DNA of 64,000 bases, from NCBI GenBank assembly GCA_025531455.1, contig JAMYHL010000004.1, positions 744,001 to 808,000 on the forward strand. Direction: 5' to 3'. Below the pieces are notes generated by a model. The model was not told the DNA's origin. It saw nothing but the letters and a program-made list of their open reading frames with translations, and made no database searches. Numbering within the stretch: the first letter of the stretch is position 1; every line of letters starts with the position of its first letter. The DNA is from Apiotrichum sp. Y4204. Lineage: Eukaryota > Basidiomycota > Tremellomycetes > Trichosporonales > Trichosporonaceae. Position numbers and translations under genes: made by a program. Below, one piece after another: positions 32,055-42,673 of the stretch.

Positions 32055-34468
32055 CTAATGTTTGCGAGAACGCTTGCGTTTGTGTCCGCCCATCTTGGCC
32101 TTGACGCTGTCGACCAGCGCGGACAGGTCCTTCTCTCCGCCTTCTGCTGCACCAGATCCGCGTTTGCTCGCGTGCTTCTCGCGGGTTGCCTTGAGAATGT
32201 CGCGATTGGCCTGGATGTCGGTGAATCTAGGGTCAGTTCAGTTTGGAGGCACGTGGGGACGCACTTGGGATGAGTGGGATCCAATGCAAACGTTGGCTCC
32301 TCGTACATGGCTGCGAAACGCGGGTCGGCCACATCGACCTTGAAACCGTCCGGACCCAGCTCGTGTTCGCGCTCGTCCTTGCCCTTCTTGTTCTTGCGGC
32401 TGCGTTTGCGCTTCTTGCCTGCGGCCTTCTCCGCCGCAATGTGGTCTTTGAGGCTGAAGTGATGGCTCTGGTCCTCGACGAGTCCGAGGTCATCCGTGTG
32501 GACGGGCTCGAAAGAGGGAGAGCGAGCACGTTTGGTCGACGGCCCCTCCTCCTCCTCATCAGAGTCCGAGTCGCCGAAGAAGTCGTCCGTCTTCTTCGGT
32601 TTTGTCGTGGGCACATCTTCCTCCTTGCCCGCCCTCTTCAGCTCCATCTTCTCCTTCTTCTTTGCCTTCTTCTCCTTCATCCGTATCTGGTACCGCTCCA
32701 GAGAGGTGAGGTTGTCGTCCTCGGCGTTCATCGTCAGACCGGGGCGGAAGGTGATCTCCACCTCCTCCTTGCCCTTCTTGCCCTGGCCCTTGATGTCGGC
32801 CAGCTCATCCTGCCATGAGCTGCCTGCCTTGCCCCAGATGTCTCCAGTCTCATTGTCGTCGGCGAGGAGGAGAGCACGCAGCTTCTCCTTGCGCTCCTTC
32901 ATCTTCTCCTTCTTCGACTTTTTGCCCGGCTTGGCTTCTACCTCGGCCTCGGGCTCCTCCGCGTCGTCGTCAGACTCAGAGTCGCTAGCCGCTACAAGGT
33001 GTCCAAAATCCTCCTCCTCAATCTCCTCGCGTGTCAATGCGCGGCGCGTGATTTTCTCGCGGTTGGGGTCGTCCTGGTCCCACGTGAGCTTGACCTTCGA
33101 ATGGCGAAGAGCGTCCGTCACAAATTCGTTGCCCTTATAGCCCTTAGGCTCCTTGGTGCACTCGTCGCTACTGTCAGAAATATCCCGGCCAGTAGATAAA
33201 AGGAGCAGACACTCACTGCACTTCGTCCTCCGCGAATGTCATATCCTCAGGTACATAGCTGAGGTCGAGGATGTTGGCTGTGCGCTCAAACTCGGTGCCG
33301 TTCAGTTCATCGTGAACAATTTGCGCAGCCTCCACATTGGAGAAGGTGGCAATCGCGTAGTAATACCTCAGACGCTCGAGCTGGTACTGGCGCAGCTTCT
33401 CCATGTCGATATCTTCAGAACCAGCCTCAGAAACGTCGTCAACGATTTCGAGGTTATCAGCTACCGGGTCGAGGCCGTCGTCCGAGAGTTCTTCCGGATG
33501 GTCGGATCCAGCGTCAGAGACGTTCTCGTCGTTGTCTTCGTTGTCATCATCGTCATCAGAAGCGTCGCCCTCATCCTCCTCGTCCTCATCCTCGTCCCCC
33601 TCTTCCTCCTCTTCTTCACTATCGCTCTGGGCGAGCTTCAAGCGTTGTGTCCGTTTCTGCTTTCTGTCCTTCTTGCTTCCAGGCTGAGACTTGAAGATAC
33701 CGCCTCCAGGACCGGCGGCGTCCTCAAGAGCCATACGCTCCTTGCCAAACTCGGACGGGTAAATGCGGACGTTGAGCAGCTTTCCAGCAGGCGGCGGAGC
33801 ACTCTTCTCTCCCTTGCGGGGAAGCGGCTTGAGGAACGAGTTGAAGATGGCGTACAGGTCGTGGGCGCGCATGTTGTCCCAGTCGAGGTTGACGGCAGCA
33901 ATACGGGTCGTGGGATCAACACCCTCCTCTTCCTCTTCCTCCTCCTCGTCCGCCTCGGGCGGGAACATGGACTCCTCCTCGTCCTCGGAGAGGTTCACCT
34001 TGAGGTGTTCGTCGTCGCTGTCCTCGTCCTCCGAGTCCGAAGGAAGAACGGTGTGGAGCTTCCGCTTCCCACCCAGCTCAAGCTCCTCCTCCTCCACTTC
34101 TGACTCGTCGTCGCTTCCCTCATCCTCAGAGCCCGATGACTCCAGCATGCCCTCTCCACGGGCATAGTCGACGCGGGCGGGTTCCTCATCGGGCGACTTG
34201 AGGCGGTAGAAGCGCTTCATCTCGTCCGCACCGCTAGTCGAGGCAACGGCGCGGCCACGCTTGTCGACGCGAGCTGCAGTTAGGGATACATATCCCTCTT
34301 GCGATGCACTTCTTCCGTTCTGGACTCACCCTTGCCCTCCGTCTTGCCAAAGTCCTCCGAGAGCACATCCTTGAAGCGGTCGTCGATCTCGGCCTTGATG
34401 GCCTTTTGTTTAGGGCGCCGGAAGCGCGGGTCGCTCTTCAGGCGTGCAAAGCGCGCGTCGGGAGCCAT
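32055..34468 (-). CDS. ESF1: Pre-rRNA processing protein Esf1
   Basis: Nucleolar factor needed for 18S rRNA maturation in the small-subunit processome. Four exons on the minus strand (34468-34330, 34273-33217, 33170-32265, 32226-32055) give about 757 aa. In order: N-terminal APDARFARLKSDPRFRRP, DKRGR motif, long acidic Asp/Glu tracts, an RRM-like core (TTRIAAVNLDWDNMRAHDLYAIFNSF ending ILDLSYVPEDM), the conserved CTKEPKGYKGNEFVTDAL, Lys-rich regions, and the C-terminal NUC153 box (DPRFAAMYEEPTFALDPTHP). The tail KRKRSRKH is a nuclear/nucleolar signal. Exon 3 has two acceptors three bases apart (33170 or 33167), so one residue may be optional. It faces the VPS3 gene across a 366-bp divergent promoter. 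Confidence 0.95.
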
Positions 34469-34834
34469 CGCGATGGTATTGGTGATAGATGTGAGGATGT
34501 AAGTGGCAACCTCGACTTGGATGCACAGAATCTGTCGATTCTGATGTCCCCACTTGGCCCGACCTCCACACCCAAAAGTCAACATGCACCGACTTTTCAG
34601 AAATCTCTGTACAATGACGTGTGATAGCTGAGCATCAGATCTTTTGCCACCGCGGAAATAACCGTATCATACTCCGGGTCCACTCTCACCCGGAGCCGGA
34701 GTGGAAGTAGTGGTGACGTTGATGATCATCGCCCATGGCAGTAGGTGGTGAGCTCGAGGCTCCCCATCACTGTTCATGACCTCGTCCTCGACGTCGTCAA
34801 CGTTGACAACAACCTTAACCAACACTGCCCGGCA
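34469..34834. promoter_or_regulatory. Divergent promoter, ESF1 and VPS3-like genes
   Basis: 366 bases between two start codons on opposite strands. No specific site is recognised. Confidence 0.5.
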
Positions 34835-37800
34835 ATGGCGTCAGCAGTCTACTCGTTTCATCTGCAGCCTGTGCTGTCAGATCTGTATACCTCTCGCGAT
34901 CTCTTGGACTTTTCTGGTACTGAGACCATAGCTGTTTACTAGCTGACCACCAGCTTCCTCGCCCATCACACAGGTGCCTGCGACCCCTGCGCATGCCGCC
35001 TCGTCACTCTTCTCATCTGTCTCCCAGTTTGCTCAGCGGGCAACTCATCCAGCGTCTCCATTCGCGCCCCCAGCCGACTCGTCCCCCGCCCCGTCGTCAT
35101 CTACGTCGCCGCCACCGACATCTGCAGCCTCACCGAGCGAGCCGCAAGTGCGCTGCGTGGAGGGGTACGCGAACAACCTCTATGTCGGGGGCACGGACGG
35201 CCACGTCGAGTGGTGGATATTCGATGCAAGTGCCGGTTCCAGCCGAGCAGGAGCTACTGCACAAGGGTGGCGTCTTCAAAACCGTGTGAAGGTCTCCAAC
35301 AGGTCCATCAGCAAGATTATCCTGCTGCCGAAGGTCGGAAAGTGCTTGGTTCTCACAGAAGGGACACTCCATCCATTTGCGCTACCTAGCTTGGATCCAA
35401 TCCTCAACTCACAGCTATCCCCGATCCGCGGTGTTGTTTCCGTCGTCCTTAATGATGATGAGCTCGATCTCGGTTCCGGCGAGGGGGAGGGAATGACGGA
35501 TATGACGGTGGTGGTGCTGAAACGTAAAGGGCTGTTGCTCTGCCGGCTTGGAACGGGCTTTAGAACCATCAAGGTAAGACCTGAATGATTCCGCGGTGTT
35601 GCTGACAACAGGAAATGCCGCTCACTGGAGCAACAAGAAGCCATGCATGCTTCGAAACGTACATCTGTGCTGCCATCCAGCTGGAACAGTCGGGATTGAC
35701 ATACTGCATCATCGACCTTTCTGATGCGTCCATGACAGAACTGTTGCCCGTGTCACAGGTGCCACCAGAAGCGGGAGGGTACAAGCCCAACCCGAACGTC
35801 GTCGTTATTCCCGGGATGCGACAGTTCCTCGTGACAATATACACCGGAGCGAACACCATGGGTGTGTTCCTCAACAGCCAGGGTGACCCGGAGAGAGGCA
35901 CTATCGAGTGGGATGAACATCCCCTGTCCATAGGTGAGTACCTCAGACAAGTCGAAAACCAACCCCAGCCGTCGAGTCTGGATACATCATCGCCCTCCTT
36001 CGCAACAATACGATCACGATCCACGACCTCGACAACCTCGACCGTCCAACACAAGTCATAGGTCTCGATGCTATGGCAGAGGCGTTTGGGTTGAGCTACT
36101 CCCCATACGGCATTTCGATCCGCGACGTGATTCGGGACGAGCGCATGGCGAAGGTGCCGTTCACACTTCTCAGCGGAAAGCTCGAGTCGTCCTCGCCACT
36201 CCCGTCATGGGGTATCCCTGCGCTTGGTCAGAATTTACCCCAGCTGCCTGCCACTCTAGATGAGGCGGATGTCGAGGCTGAGGCGGAAGCGGAGGCGGAA
36301 GCGGAGGCGGAAGCGGAGGCGGAGGTGGAGGCAGAAATGGAAGCGGAAGCGGCGGCTGAAGCTGAAGCTGAAGCAGATGCTGAGGCAGCTGCAGAGGCGG
36401 AAGCTGAAGGAGAGGCAGAGGATGCGGCCGGGACAAAAGTAGTGCCGGACTTTGGGGTGGAAGCCGATGCCGAGGGCTCCGATGAGGCCGAGGCCGAACC
36501 ACCCTCCGGTTCTGGCCTTACTCCTCCAACGACACCAAAGGTCAAGCCCCCGCCTATTGTCGCGTCCACGGCCACCAGGAATGGACCGTTCTCTTCGGCG
36601 GTTGCGGAAACGCTCCTTGTTGGAAGACACAAGCTCCAAGGTTTGACACCCACCCCAGCTATCATTCGACTTGAACGCCTCTGCGCGGAGCGTAAAATGG
36701 ACGAGGCAGCAGATCTGGTGGACGAGGAAAGGCGGAAGGGGCGCAGAGGAGAGTTTGAAGGGGACAAGGTGAGCTGGACTCATGTGCTTATCTGACTTTA
36801 GGCAACGCACAACGCCACGCTCCGGCTTCTGCATCTTTATCTCGCCTGCCACATGCTCCTCGAAACCGTCTTTGAGCGTGCAGGAGACTACCTTGTGCGG
36901 GGCAAAATTGACCCTCGGCTGGTTGTTCGTCTCTTCACCAAACTCCGCGGCAAAGTGATCGGCACGGCCGAGCAGGTTGAGGTGTTTGAAGGGATCCGCC
37001 CCGTCCTTGCCGACATGAGCACAATCGATGACATCAGTAAGTCTAGCAAGACGTTTCTTCTCTTCTTAGCACCGTCTCTGATGCCAGTCACCGACTTCAT
37101 CAATCGTCACGCCACGAGCCATACGCCAGCGGAAAAGGATGAGCTTCATGCCGCCCTATATGACAGCGCGAAGAATATGCTCACCGAGTTTTTGAGTAAA
37201 ACGCGCACCTCTCGGCGAAATAGGGGCGGCGCGCGTGGAATTGACTCTCAAAAGATTGACATAGTCATCGACACGACGCTAGCAAAGCTGCTTGCAGACG
37301 CACAGCTGACCAGTGAGCTCATGACAATGCTCTCGGGACCGAACGACGTCGTCCTCTCCGAGCTTGAACCTTATCTTTCGTATTCGAAGTCGGTCCTTAT
37401 CGATGTGCTCCGTCGGGAGGGCCGCACGGAGCGTGTTCTCGGCCTCCTGAAAGAGTGAGTTTCGGAAAGTGCCGTTCATAACTGACATCAGAATGGCCGA
37501 GAATGGCGAGGCAGATCCCCTCTGTCCTGACCCAGTGCTTGAACTGATGCGCGAGCTGAACAAAGTGGACGACCCACAAGTTCTCACCTCGTACGCTATT
37601 TGGCTTGTTAAGCGGGACTTCCAACAGGGTCTACGGGTGAGTTGTGGCTGTGGCGACTGGTTTTTTGACCTCAGGTTCTGGTTGCCAACGGCGATAAGAT
37701 CAACCTCGACGACCGGAAGTTCGTGAAGGAACTGACCGCTGCTGGGGACCATGATGCGGCGAACCAGTATCTCGAGTATGCGGTCATCGGGAAGAAAGCC

Positions 37801-38839
37801 ACGGTGAGTGCGTGTTTGTGAACTTCAATCTGACAACCAGGACCGCGAACTGCACGAAATGCTCCTCAAGAAGTTACTCGATGACGCGGAAGTGATGTGC
37901 GAAGATGACGGAATCAAGTACCACCTTGAGGAGCTCGACGCGGAGTACCGACTGTCACGGGACCCGCAAGCATACCCTGTCTTCTTCGCCGAGATTGCAC
38001 CGCCCACGCCGTTCAAGACAATGAGGCTGAAGCTGATGCTGATGCTGCAAAGCAGCTCATACTACGATCTTGACAAGGCCTTGAGTCGGCTGACTAAAAT
38101 CGGCCTCCTCGTCATGGAGAGGGCGATTATACTCGGTCGCCAGCACAAGGACCGCGCGGCGCTTGCCTTGCTCGTGCGCGATCTCCCTGACTCCACTTCG
38201 GCGCAGACGTACTGCACGCAGGGCGGCGAGATCCTCCCGCCCAAGGTGGCTCGCATGGTGATCCAGCATGCACCCGAGCTGGCCAGCTGGATGTCGCTCT
38301 GCGAGAGTCGGCGACGCCGTGGAACGGTCGACACAGACACTCAGCACCGCTTGGTACGCGAACTGCTGGGCGCGTACATGCGTGATGGGGGCAATACCGC
38401 ACGAACAGCGGAGCTGCTCAGTGCGCAGGGCGTCCACCTTGATGTTCTTGAGGTGTTGGACACAGCGCCAAAAGAGTGGCCACTGGAAGTGATCACCACA
38501 TTCTACAAGCGCAGCGTGAGGCGTCAGCTGCACGAGAGGTCCAAGTGGCAGGTGCTCAAGTCTATCGCCGCAGGCCAGAATCTGGAGGTAAGTAAGATAC
38601 CATCAGGTCAGAACTAACGCCAGACCTCGGAGAGATATCTCGACGCCATCTCGCGCATTCCGCCTGTTGTAGAGGATGGTCCGAGTGGAGGGGATGAGGA
38701 GATGAGTGAAAAGTTGGACGAAAAGGTCGAGGATCTTTCTGAAAAACCACTGCCCGAGGTGCCGGAGTCTGAGCTCTCGTCATCTCTGCCGACAAAGGAA
38801 GTGGAGTTGCAGGAGATGCGGCCGATGACCAATCTATAG
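34835..38839 (+). CDS. CORVET subunit Vps3/TGFBRAP1-like
   Basis: Endosomal tethering protein of the Vps39/TGFBRAP1 family, binding Rab5-type GTPase in CORVET. Nine exons (34835-34916, 34954-35573, 35612-35933, 35969-36768, 36802-37454, 37492-37636, 37675-37803, 37841-38587, 38624-38839) give about 1237 aa. A CNH beta-propeller starts near residue 75 (VRCVEGYANNLYVGGTDGHV). Alpha-solenoid Vps39-type repeats follow, and the end (EWPLEVITTFYKRSVRRQL...LKSIAAGQNLE) resembles TGFBRAP1 more than Vps39, whose RING-like zinc end is absent. About residues 438-495 are almost pure Ala-Glu repeats inserted in the propeller region. Intron 1 is only 37 nt and the first exon is the least certain part. Confidence 0.85.
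36259..36430 (+). repeat. Coding Glu-Ala repeat tract
   Basis: About 170 bases of GAGGCGGAAGCG-type hexamers inside exon 4 of the VPS3-like gene. They encode near-perfect alternating Glu-Ala. Confidence 0.85.
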
Positions 38840-38886
38840 TACTATACCCTGCATATATGAGATCCCAATTTATGAATGCGATGAGA

Positions 38887-39977
38887 TTACTCGAGCTTCC
38901 ACACCTGGTGGCTTTTAAGACCCATGTCGGCGAGCAAGCCGGTGAGCGGGCCCTGCTCGAGGGTTGGGGTGAGGGTACCGCACAGCGGGCGCATGAGGCT
39001 GGGTGTGAGCGAGCGAAGGAATGCACAGAACCATCACGTACTTGGGCGGCAAGCACACCATGACAAGGACACGGCCAGCGTTTTGAAGGGACTTCCCAAC
39101 GTCCTGGCGGGCGACGCTTCCCGGCGCGATACGATCCACAGTAAGCCGGTCGCCCCACTTCTTCTGCAGCGGCTCGATAAGGTCCGCCGACCAGTCCTCG
39201 CCAGCTACAGGCTGCTGCTGGAGGAGACGGAAGCGCGTCCCCGCGCTCGTCGGCACCTTGGCAAGGAGCTGGAGGAACGGCGCGACCGCCGTACCCGTGG
39301 AGACCATAACGATCGTGTCGAATGCATTCGGATTGAGCGCAAACGTCGTGATCGGCCCGCGGAGGCCGAGCGTGTCTCCCGGCTTGAGCGAGTGGATCAA
39401 CCTGCCATCAGCGGAATATTACACCTAGGACGCACCGCCCGACCTCGCCGCCGCGAACGCGCTTGACGACGAGCTGCATCTCGCCGTCTTCCCGTGTGTC
39501 GTTGATGGGAGTGTACGGCCGCTCAACCATGAGCGCCGGGTTGCGCGCCATCACGTGCTGCACGACGACAATGTCCTCGTTGACCGGCGCGCCTGCTTGG
39601 GAGACGGCAGCCTCCTTGAACTGCGGCGCGTCGGCCTCGCTGACGGGAACGGTGAGGAGTACATGTCGCGGGGTAATGCGCTCGTTGGACCCAACGCGCT
39701 GCTCGCTGTACACCTGCGGGTTGAGCGGCTTGCGCGATTCCGGCCACAGGTAGTATCCTGCGATGGGGAGCAGGGAGAGCCAGAGATATTTCCGACCGGC
39801 CTCACGGGAGGAATTCGGATTCGGTCCTTTGCTCTCGCTCTCGTTCTGCCTGCTTCCCGGGGTGGAGCTCGCAGCGCCAGAGCTACTGGAGCTCGTACTC
39901 GTGCTGGCCGCGCGCACCGTCCGCGGGAGGGCGCGCAGCGCGCTGAGCGTCGGGCTGAGCGTTGGACGGAGCGACAT
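38887..39977 (-). CDS. MCR1: Mitochondrial NADH-cytochrome b5 reductase
   Basis: FAD flavoenzyme that passes electrons from NADH to cytochrome b5 or other acceptors at the mitochondrial surface. Exons 39977-39436, 39401-39038 and 38955-38887 (minus strand) join in phase to 324 aa. A Ser/Arg-rich presequence (residues 1-40) precedes one anchor (KYLWLSLLPIAGYYLW, about 63-78), the Mcr1 layout. FAD-binding RPYTPI (153-158), IHSLKPGDTLGLRGP, and the NADH site STGTAVAPFLQLL are clear. The usual CGPP motif reads CLPPK, a Gly-to-Leu change, with the intron directly after it. The last exon ends in the family's C-terminal VW+K+ pattern (QVWKLE). Its stop lies 47 bases from the convergent VPS3-like stop. 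Confidence 0.93.
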
Positions 39978-40214
39978 GGTGGTGGGTTGGGTAATGACGA
40001 ACTAATTTCAGAGTTTGTGGTTCGGAAATTGTCCGGCTGGTTGTCACCCTGGCTTGCTCCGTGCTCCGATGCCGCATCCCCGCATGTCCGAGAACCTGGT
40101 CTCCAGACCCGCCGACATCTCTTCCAGCGTCTGTTTCAACGACTCAGAACGACAGCTGCTCTCTGCTCTCTTCCCCACACTCTCAATCTCAGTCTACGAA
40201 TTGCATGGCTAGAT

Positions 40215-41074
40215 CTAGGCGGAGGACTTGTACTCGATGTCCTCGCCGCGCGCCTTCATGCGCTCCTTGGCCTCGGCGAGCGCCCACGTCTGGATGCTGT
40301 TGGGCGAACGGTGTGAGGCACGTAGTGCGTCGTGATGCAGATCGGGAAGAAGCGGGTCGCGCGTCGCAGGTCGCAGGTCGCAGGTTGTAGGTTAAGGTCG
40401 AGGTCACAGGTCGTAGAAAGATCGGGGGATCACAGTCCAGTCCAAACAAGTCACAATGTCAGCCTGCGTTCCACTACGAGACATCCAGACGCACCTCGTG
40501 TCGGGCTTGTACACGGCAAGAGTAGTAAAGAGCGCCATGCCGCCAAAGAATCCAACGTAGAACATGGTCCTGCCAGTCAGCATCACGCCGCATTGTCCCT
40601 TATCTCCGTCGCCGTCATGGTCGCCATCTCCATGACGCCGCCAATATCGGCTCCTTGCCGTGGTACCCAGTACACCGCTCGTTCCCTCTCCACAAAACTC
40701 ACTCCCAGGACTCGCGTACGCGCTTCTGGCCCTTGGGAATCTGTCGTCAGCTGGTGTCTTATCGCGGGGAGCCGTGGAGAATCAGACGGTGGGCCGCCGA
40801 AGTGGTGGTTTGCGCGCGCACACACACACGCGCGCGCTCGCTCTCCGCATCTATTCCCATGCCGTCCCATCCCCCTCGGCACTCTATTCCGCCCATCTTA
40901 GAGTCTCATCGTCTCTCGCCGCGGTCGGAGACGTGAAGACGAGACACCGCGGGGCCTCACCTGCTCGCCGAAAATGTATCCCGAAGGCTGGTTGTAAGAC
41001 GGTCCGTGGGACGCGGCACGCGCCTGGCGGGGCACGGCGCGGGGGAGGGCGGGGAGGAGCGGTGCGCGGATCAT
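40215..41074 (-). CDS. Complex I subunit ESSS/NDUFB11
   Basis: Accessory subunit of the proximal membrane arm of NADH:ubiquinone oxidoreductase. Four exons on the minus strand (41074-40961, 40740-40703, 40569-40495, 40296-40215) give 102 aa with exact phase joins. An Arg/Ala presequence (MIRAPLLPALPRAVPRQARA) leads to the family motif YNQPSGYIFGE, then KGQKRVRESWE, one membrane helix (MFYVGFFGGMALFTTLAVY) and the hallmark YKPDTSIQTWALAEAKERM. The length is normal for fungi. Intron 3 (40297-40494) holds three tandem GTCGCAG units. The start codon at 41074 faces another gene 478 bases away. Confidence 0.92.
40363..40383. repeat. Tandem repeat in intron 3 of the ESSS gene
   Basis: Three copies of GTCGCAG, followed by diverged copies (GGTTGTAG, GGTCACAG). 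Confidence 0.7.
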
Positions 41075-41551
41075 GGTTGTGGGTGTGGACGATGGCGAGG
41101 TGGTGATGGGCTCGAGCGAGATGGGCGGCGAGCGAGGGCGAGTAGCGAGCAACGAGCAGCGAGCAGCGCCGAGGGAGAGGGCCGAGTGGGGAGGCGGAAG
41201 CAATTTTGAGGCCTCCACGTGGCTTCTGGCTGAGATGGGCGGGACGGAGATGGAGCGAGATAGCCGCTGTGCCGCTGGGCTGGGCTTGTGCGCACCTCTG
41301 CGCGCCTGCGTAACAGCATTCCGGCGAAACGCACTGTGGCAGAGAACACGCTCTGGGTGGCAACGTTGTTGTTCTCACCATCATCCTTCCTTTGCTCGCC
41401 ATCGGCATCTCGCCGCGACCAAGGAATCAAATACAAGGAGGGAGAAAGGTCGAAAACAAACACATTTGCACATTTCCATGGTCGGCGCGTAGCCGCCACG
41501 CTGCCCCAACCGCAGCCTTCCTTCCTCCATCCCCAACCTTCCTCCACCACG
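41075..41551. promoter_or_regulatory. Divergent promoter, ESSS and membrane-protein genes
   Basis: 477 bases between opposite-facing start codons. The middle has GAGCGAGCAACGAGCAGCGAGCAGCG-like imperfect repeats (41140-41170). No specific site recognised. Confidence 0.45.
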
Positions 41552-42243
41552 ATGGCAACACCTCCACCCACGCCGACGGTCGACGACCGGACGGCGACGA
41601 CGACATCCGAGGAGCCGCACGAGATGACCGTTACTGCCGCCGGGATCGGGTACTCGTACTCGAGCAGCACGATTGTCAAAGTCGCCATTGCTGCAGGCAT
41701 TATCGTTGTTGTCATTACTGCGCTGCTCATAGCCCTCAAGGTGGGTCTCCTTGGCGCTGAGGGAAGCAAGAGGGAAAGGAGATTCGGGGCGATGTGCGTG
41801 GGGATCACCGAGAGTGACTGTATGTTCGTATCAGAGGCAACCTGTTTTCTCCGAACCCCTGCCGTTGTTACGTACCCCACCATGCTGTCTTCCTCCAGAT
41901 CGACATGCCCTTGGCACCGTCCCCGAAGACACGAACCATGCGAGACCACGGCTGACCCCAGATCTCCACTTGGATCCGATATCGCCGCCGGCTCTCCCGC
42001 CAACGCGCTATCTGGGCGATACAGGACAATGAGCGGAAAGCGCGCGCTTTTGAGCTCGCCGCGTGGGCCGATACTCCAGGACAGGCGCCTGTCGAGCGCG
42101 ACCACGATGCCGCGGGGGGCAAGTACTCGTGGTGGCGGCGGAGGAATGTCTCGGCCGAAAAGGACGAAAAGGAGAAGATCAAGCACTCGCGCGGGAGGAC
42201 GAATGCGTACAATGCGTACGAGTGGGAGGGGACGCCAGCATGA
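41552..42243 (+). CDS. Single-pass membrane protein, unknown function
   Basis: Not recognised. Two exons (41552-41740 and 41962-42243) with matching phase give 156 aa. The N-terminal 40 residues are Thr/Pro/Glu-rich. One strong membrane helix follows (IVKVAIAAGIIVVVITALLIAL, about residues 41-62). Immediately after comes a basic stretch (RYRRRLSRQRA), which predicts the C-terminus on the cytosolic side. The tail has WW and Lys/Glu-rich segments (KYSWWRRRN, AEKDEKEKIKHSRGRTNAYNAYEWEG). The intron (221 nt) has a GTGGGT donor and a GCTGAC branch just before its CCCCAG acceptor. Confidence 0.68.
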
Positions 42244-42673
42244 GGACCAGGCGTGATCCCATGTCAGTTTGGGCTAAAGTGCTCGAAGGGTATCAACCGG
42301 ACGAGCGTCCTCGTCAAGCGCGTCTCGTCGAAGAGACTGAGCGACTGTTTTCAGGACCACATCTCCGGATCACATCTTCGGACCATCTTCGGCCAGCTCG
42401 GCCTGTCCGATCGCGACGTTGGCTTTTTCCCACCCCCGAAGTTAATGACACTCTCCAACGAGCCTGCATGCCTCAAACACAGTTCCTACGCCGACATTAG
42501 ACGCATCATGACTCACGATCCGCTTCGCGTGCTCCCTGCATTCCGCCGCCCTGTTGTATCATATGCACCATGTCATAGAATAACTATCTACGTGGATCTA
42601 AGGACGCGGCGCAACTCGCCGCACCACGTCCGATCTGCCATCACTAAACAACAATCTACTCAACGCCATCCCA
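42244..42673. other. Convergent intergenic region
   Basis: 430 bases between two convergent stops; nothing recognised. It probably holds both 3' UTRs. Confidence 0.5.
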
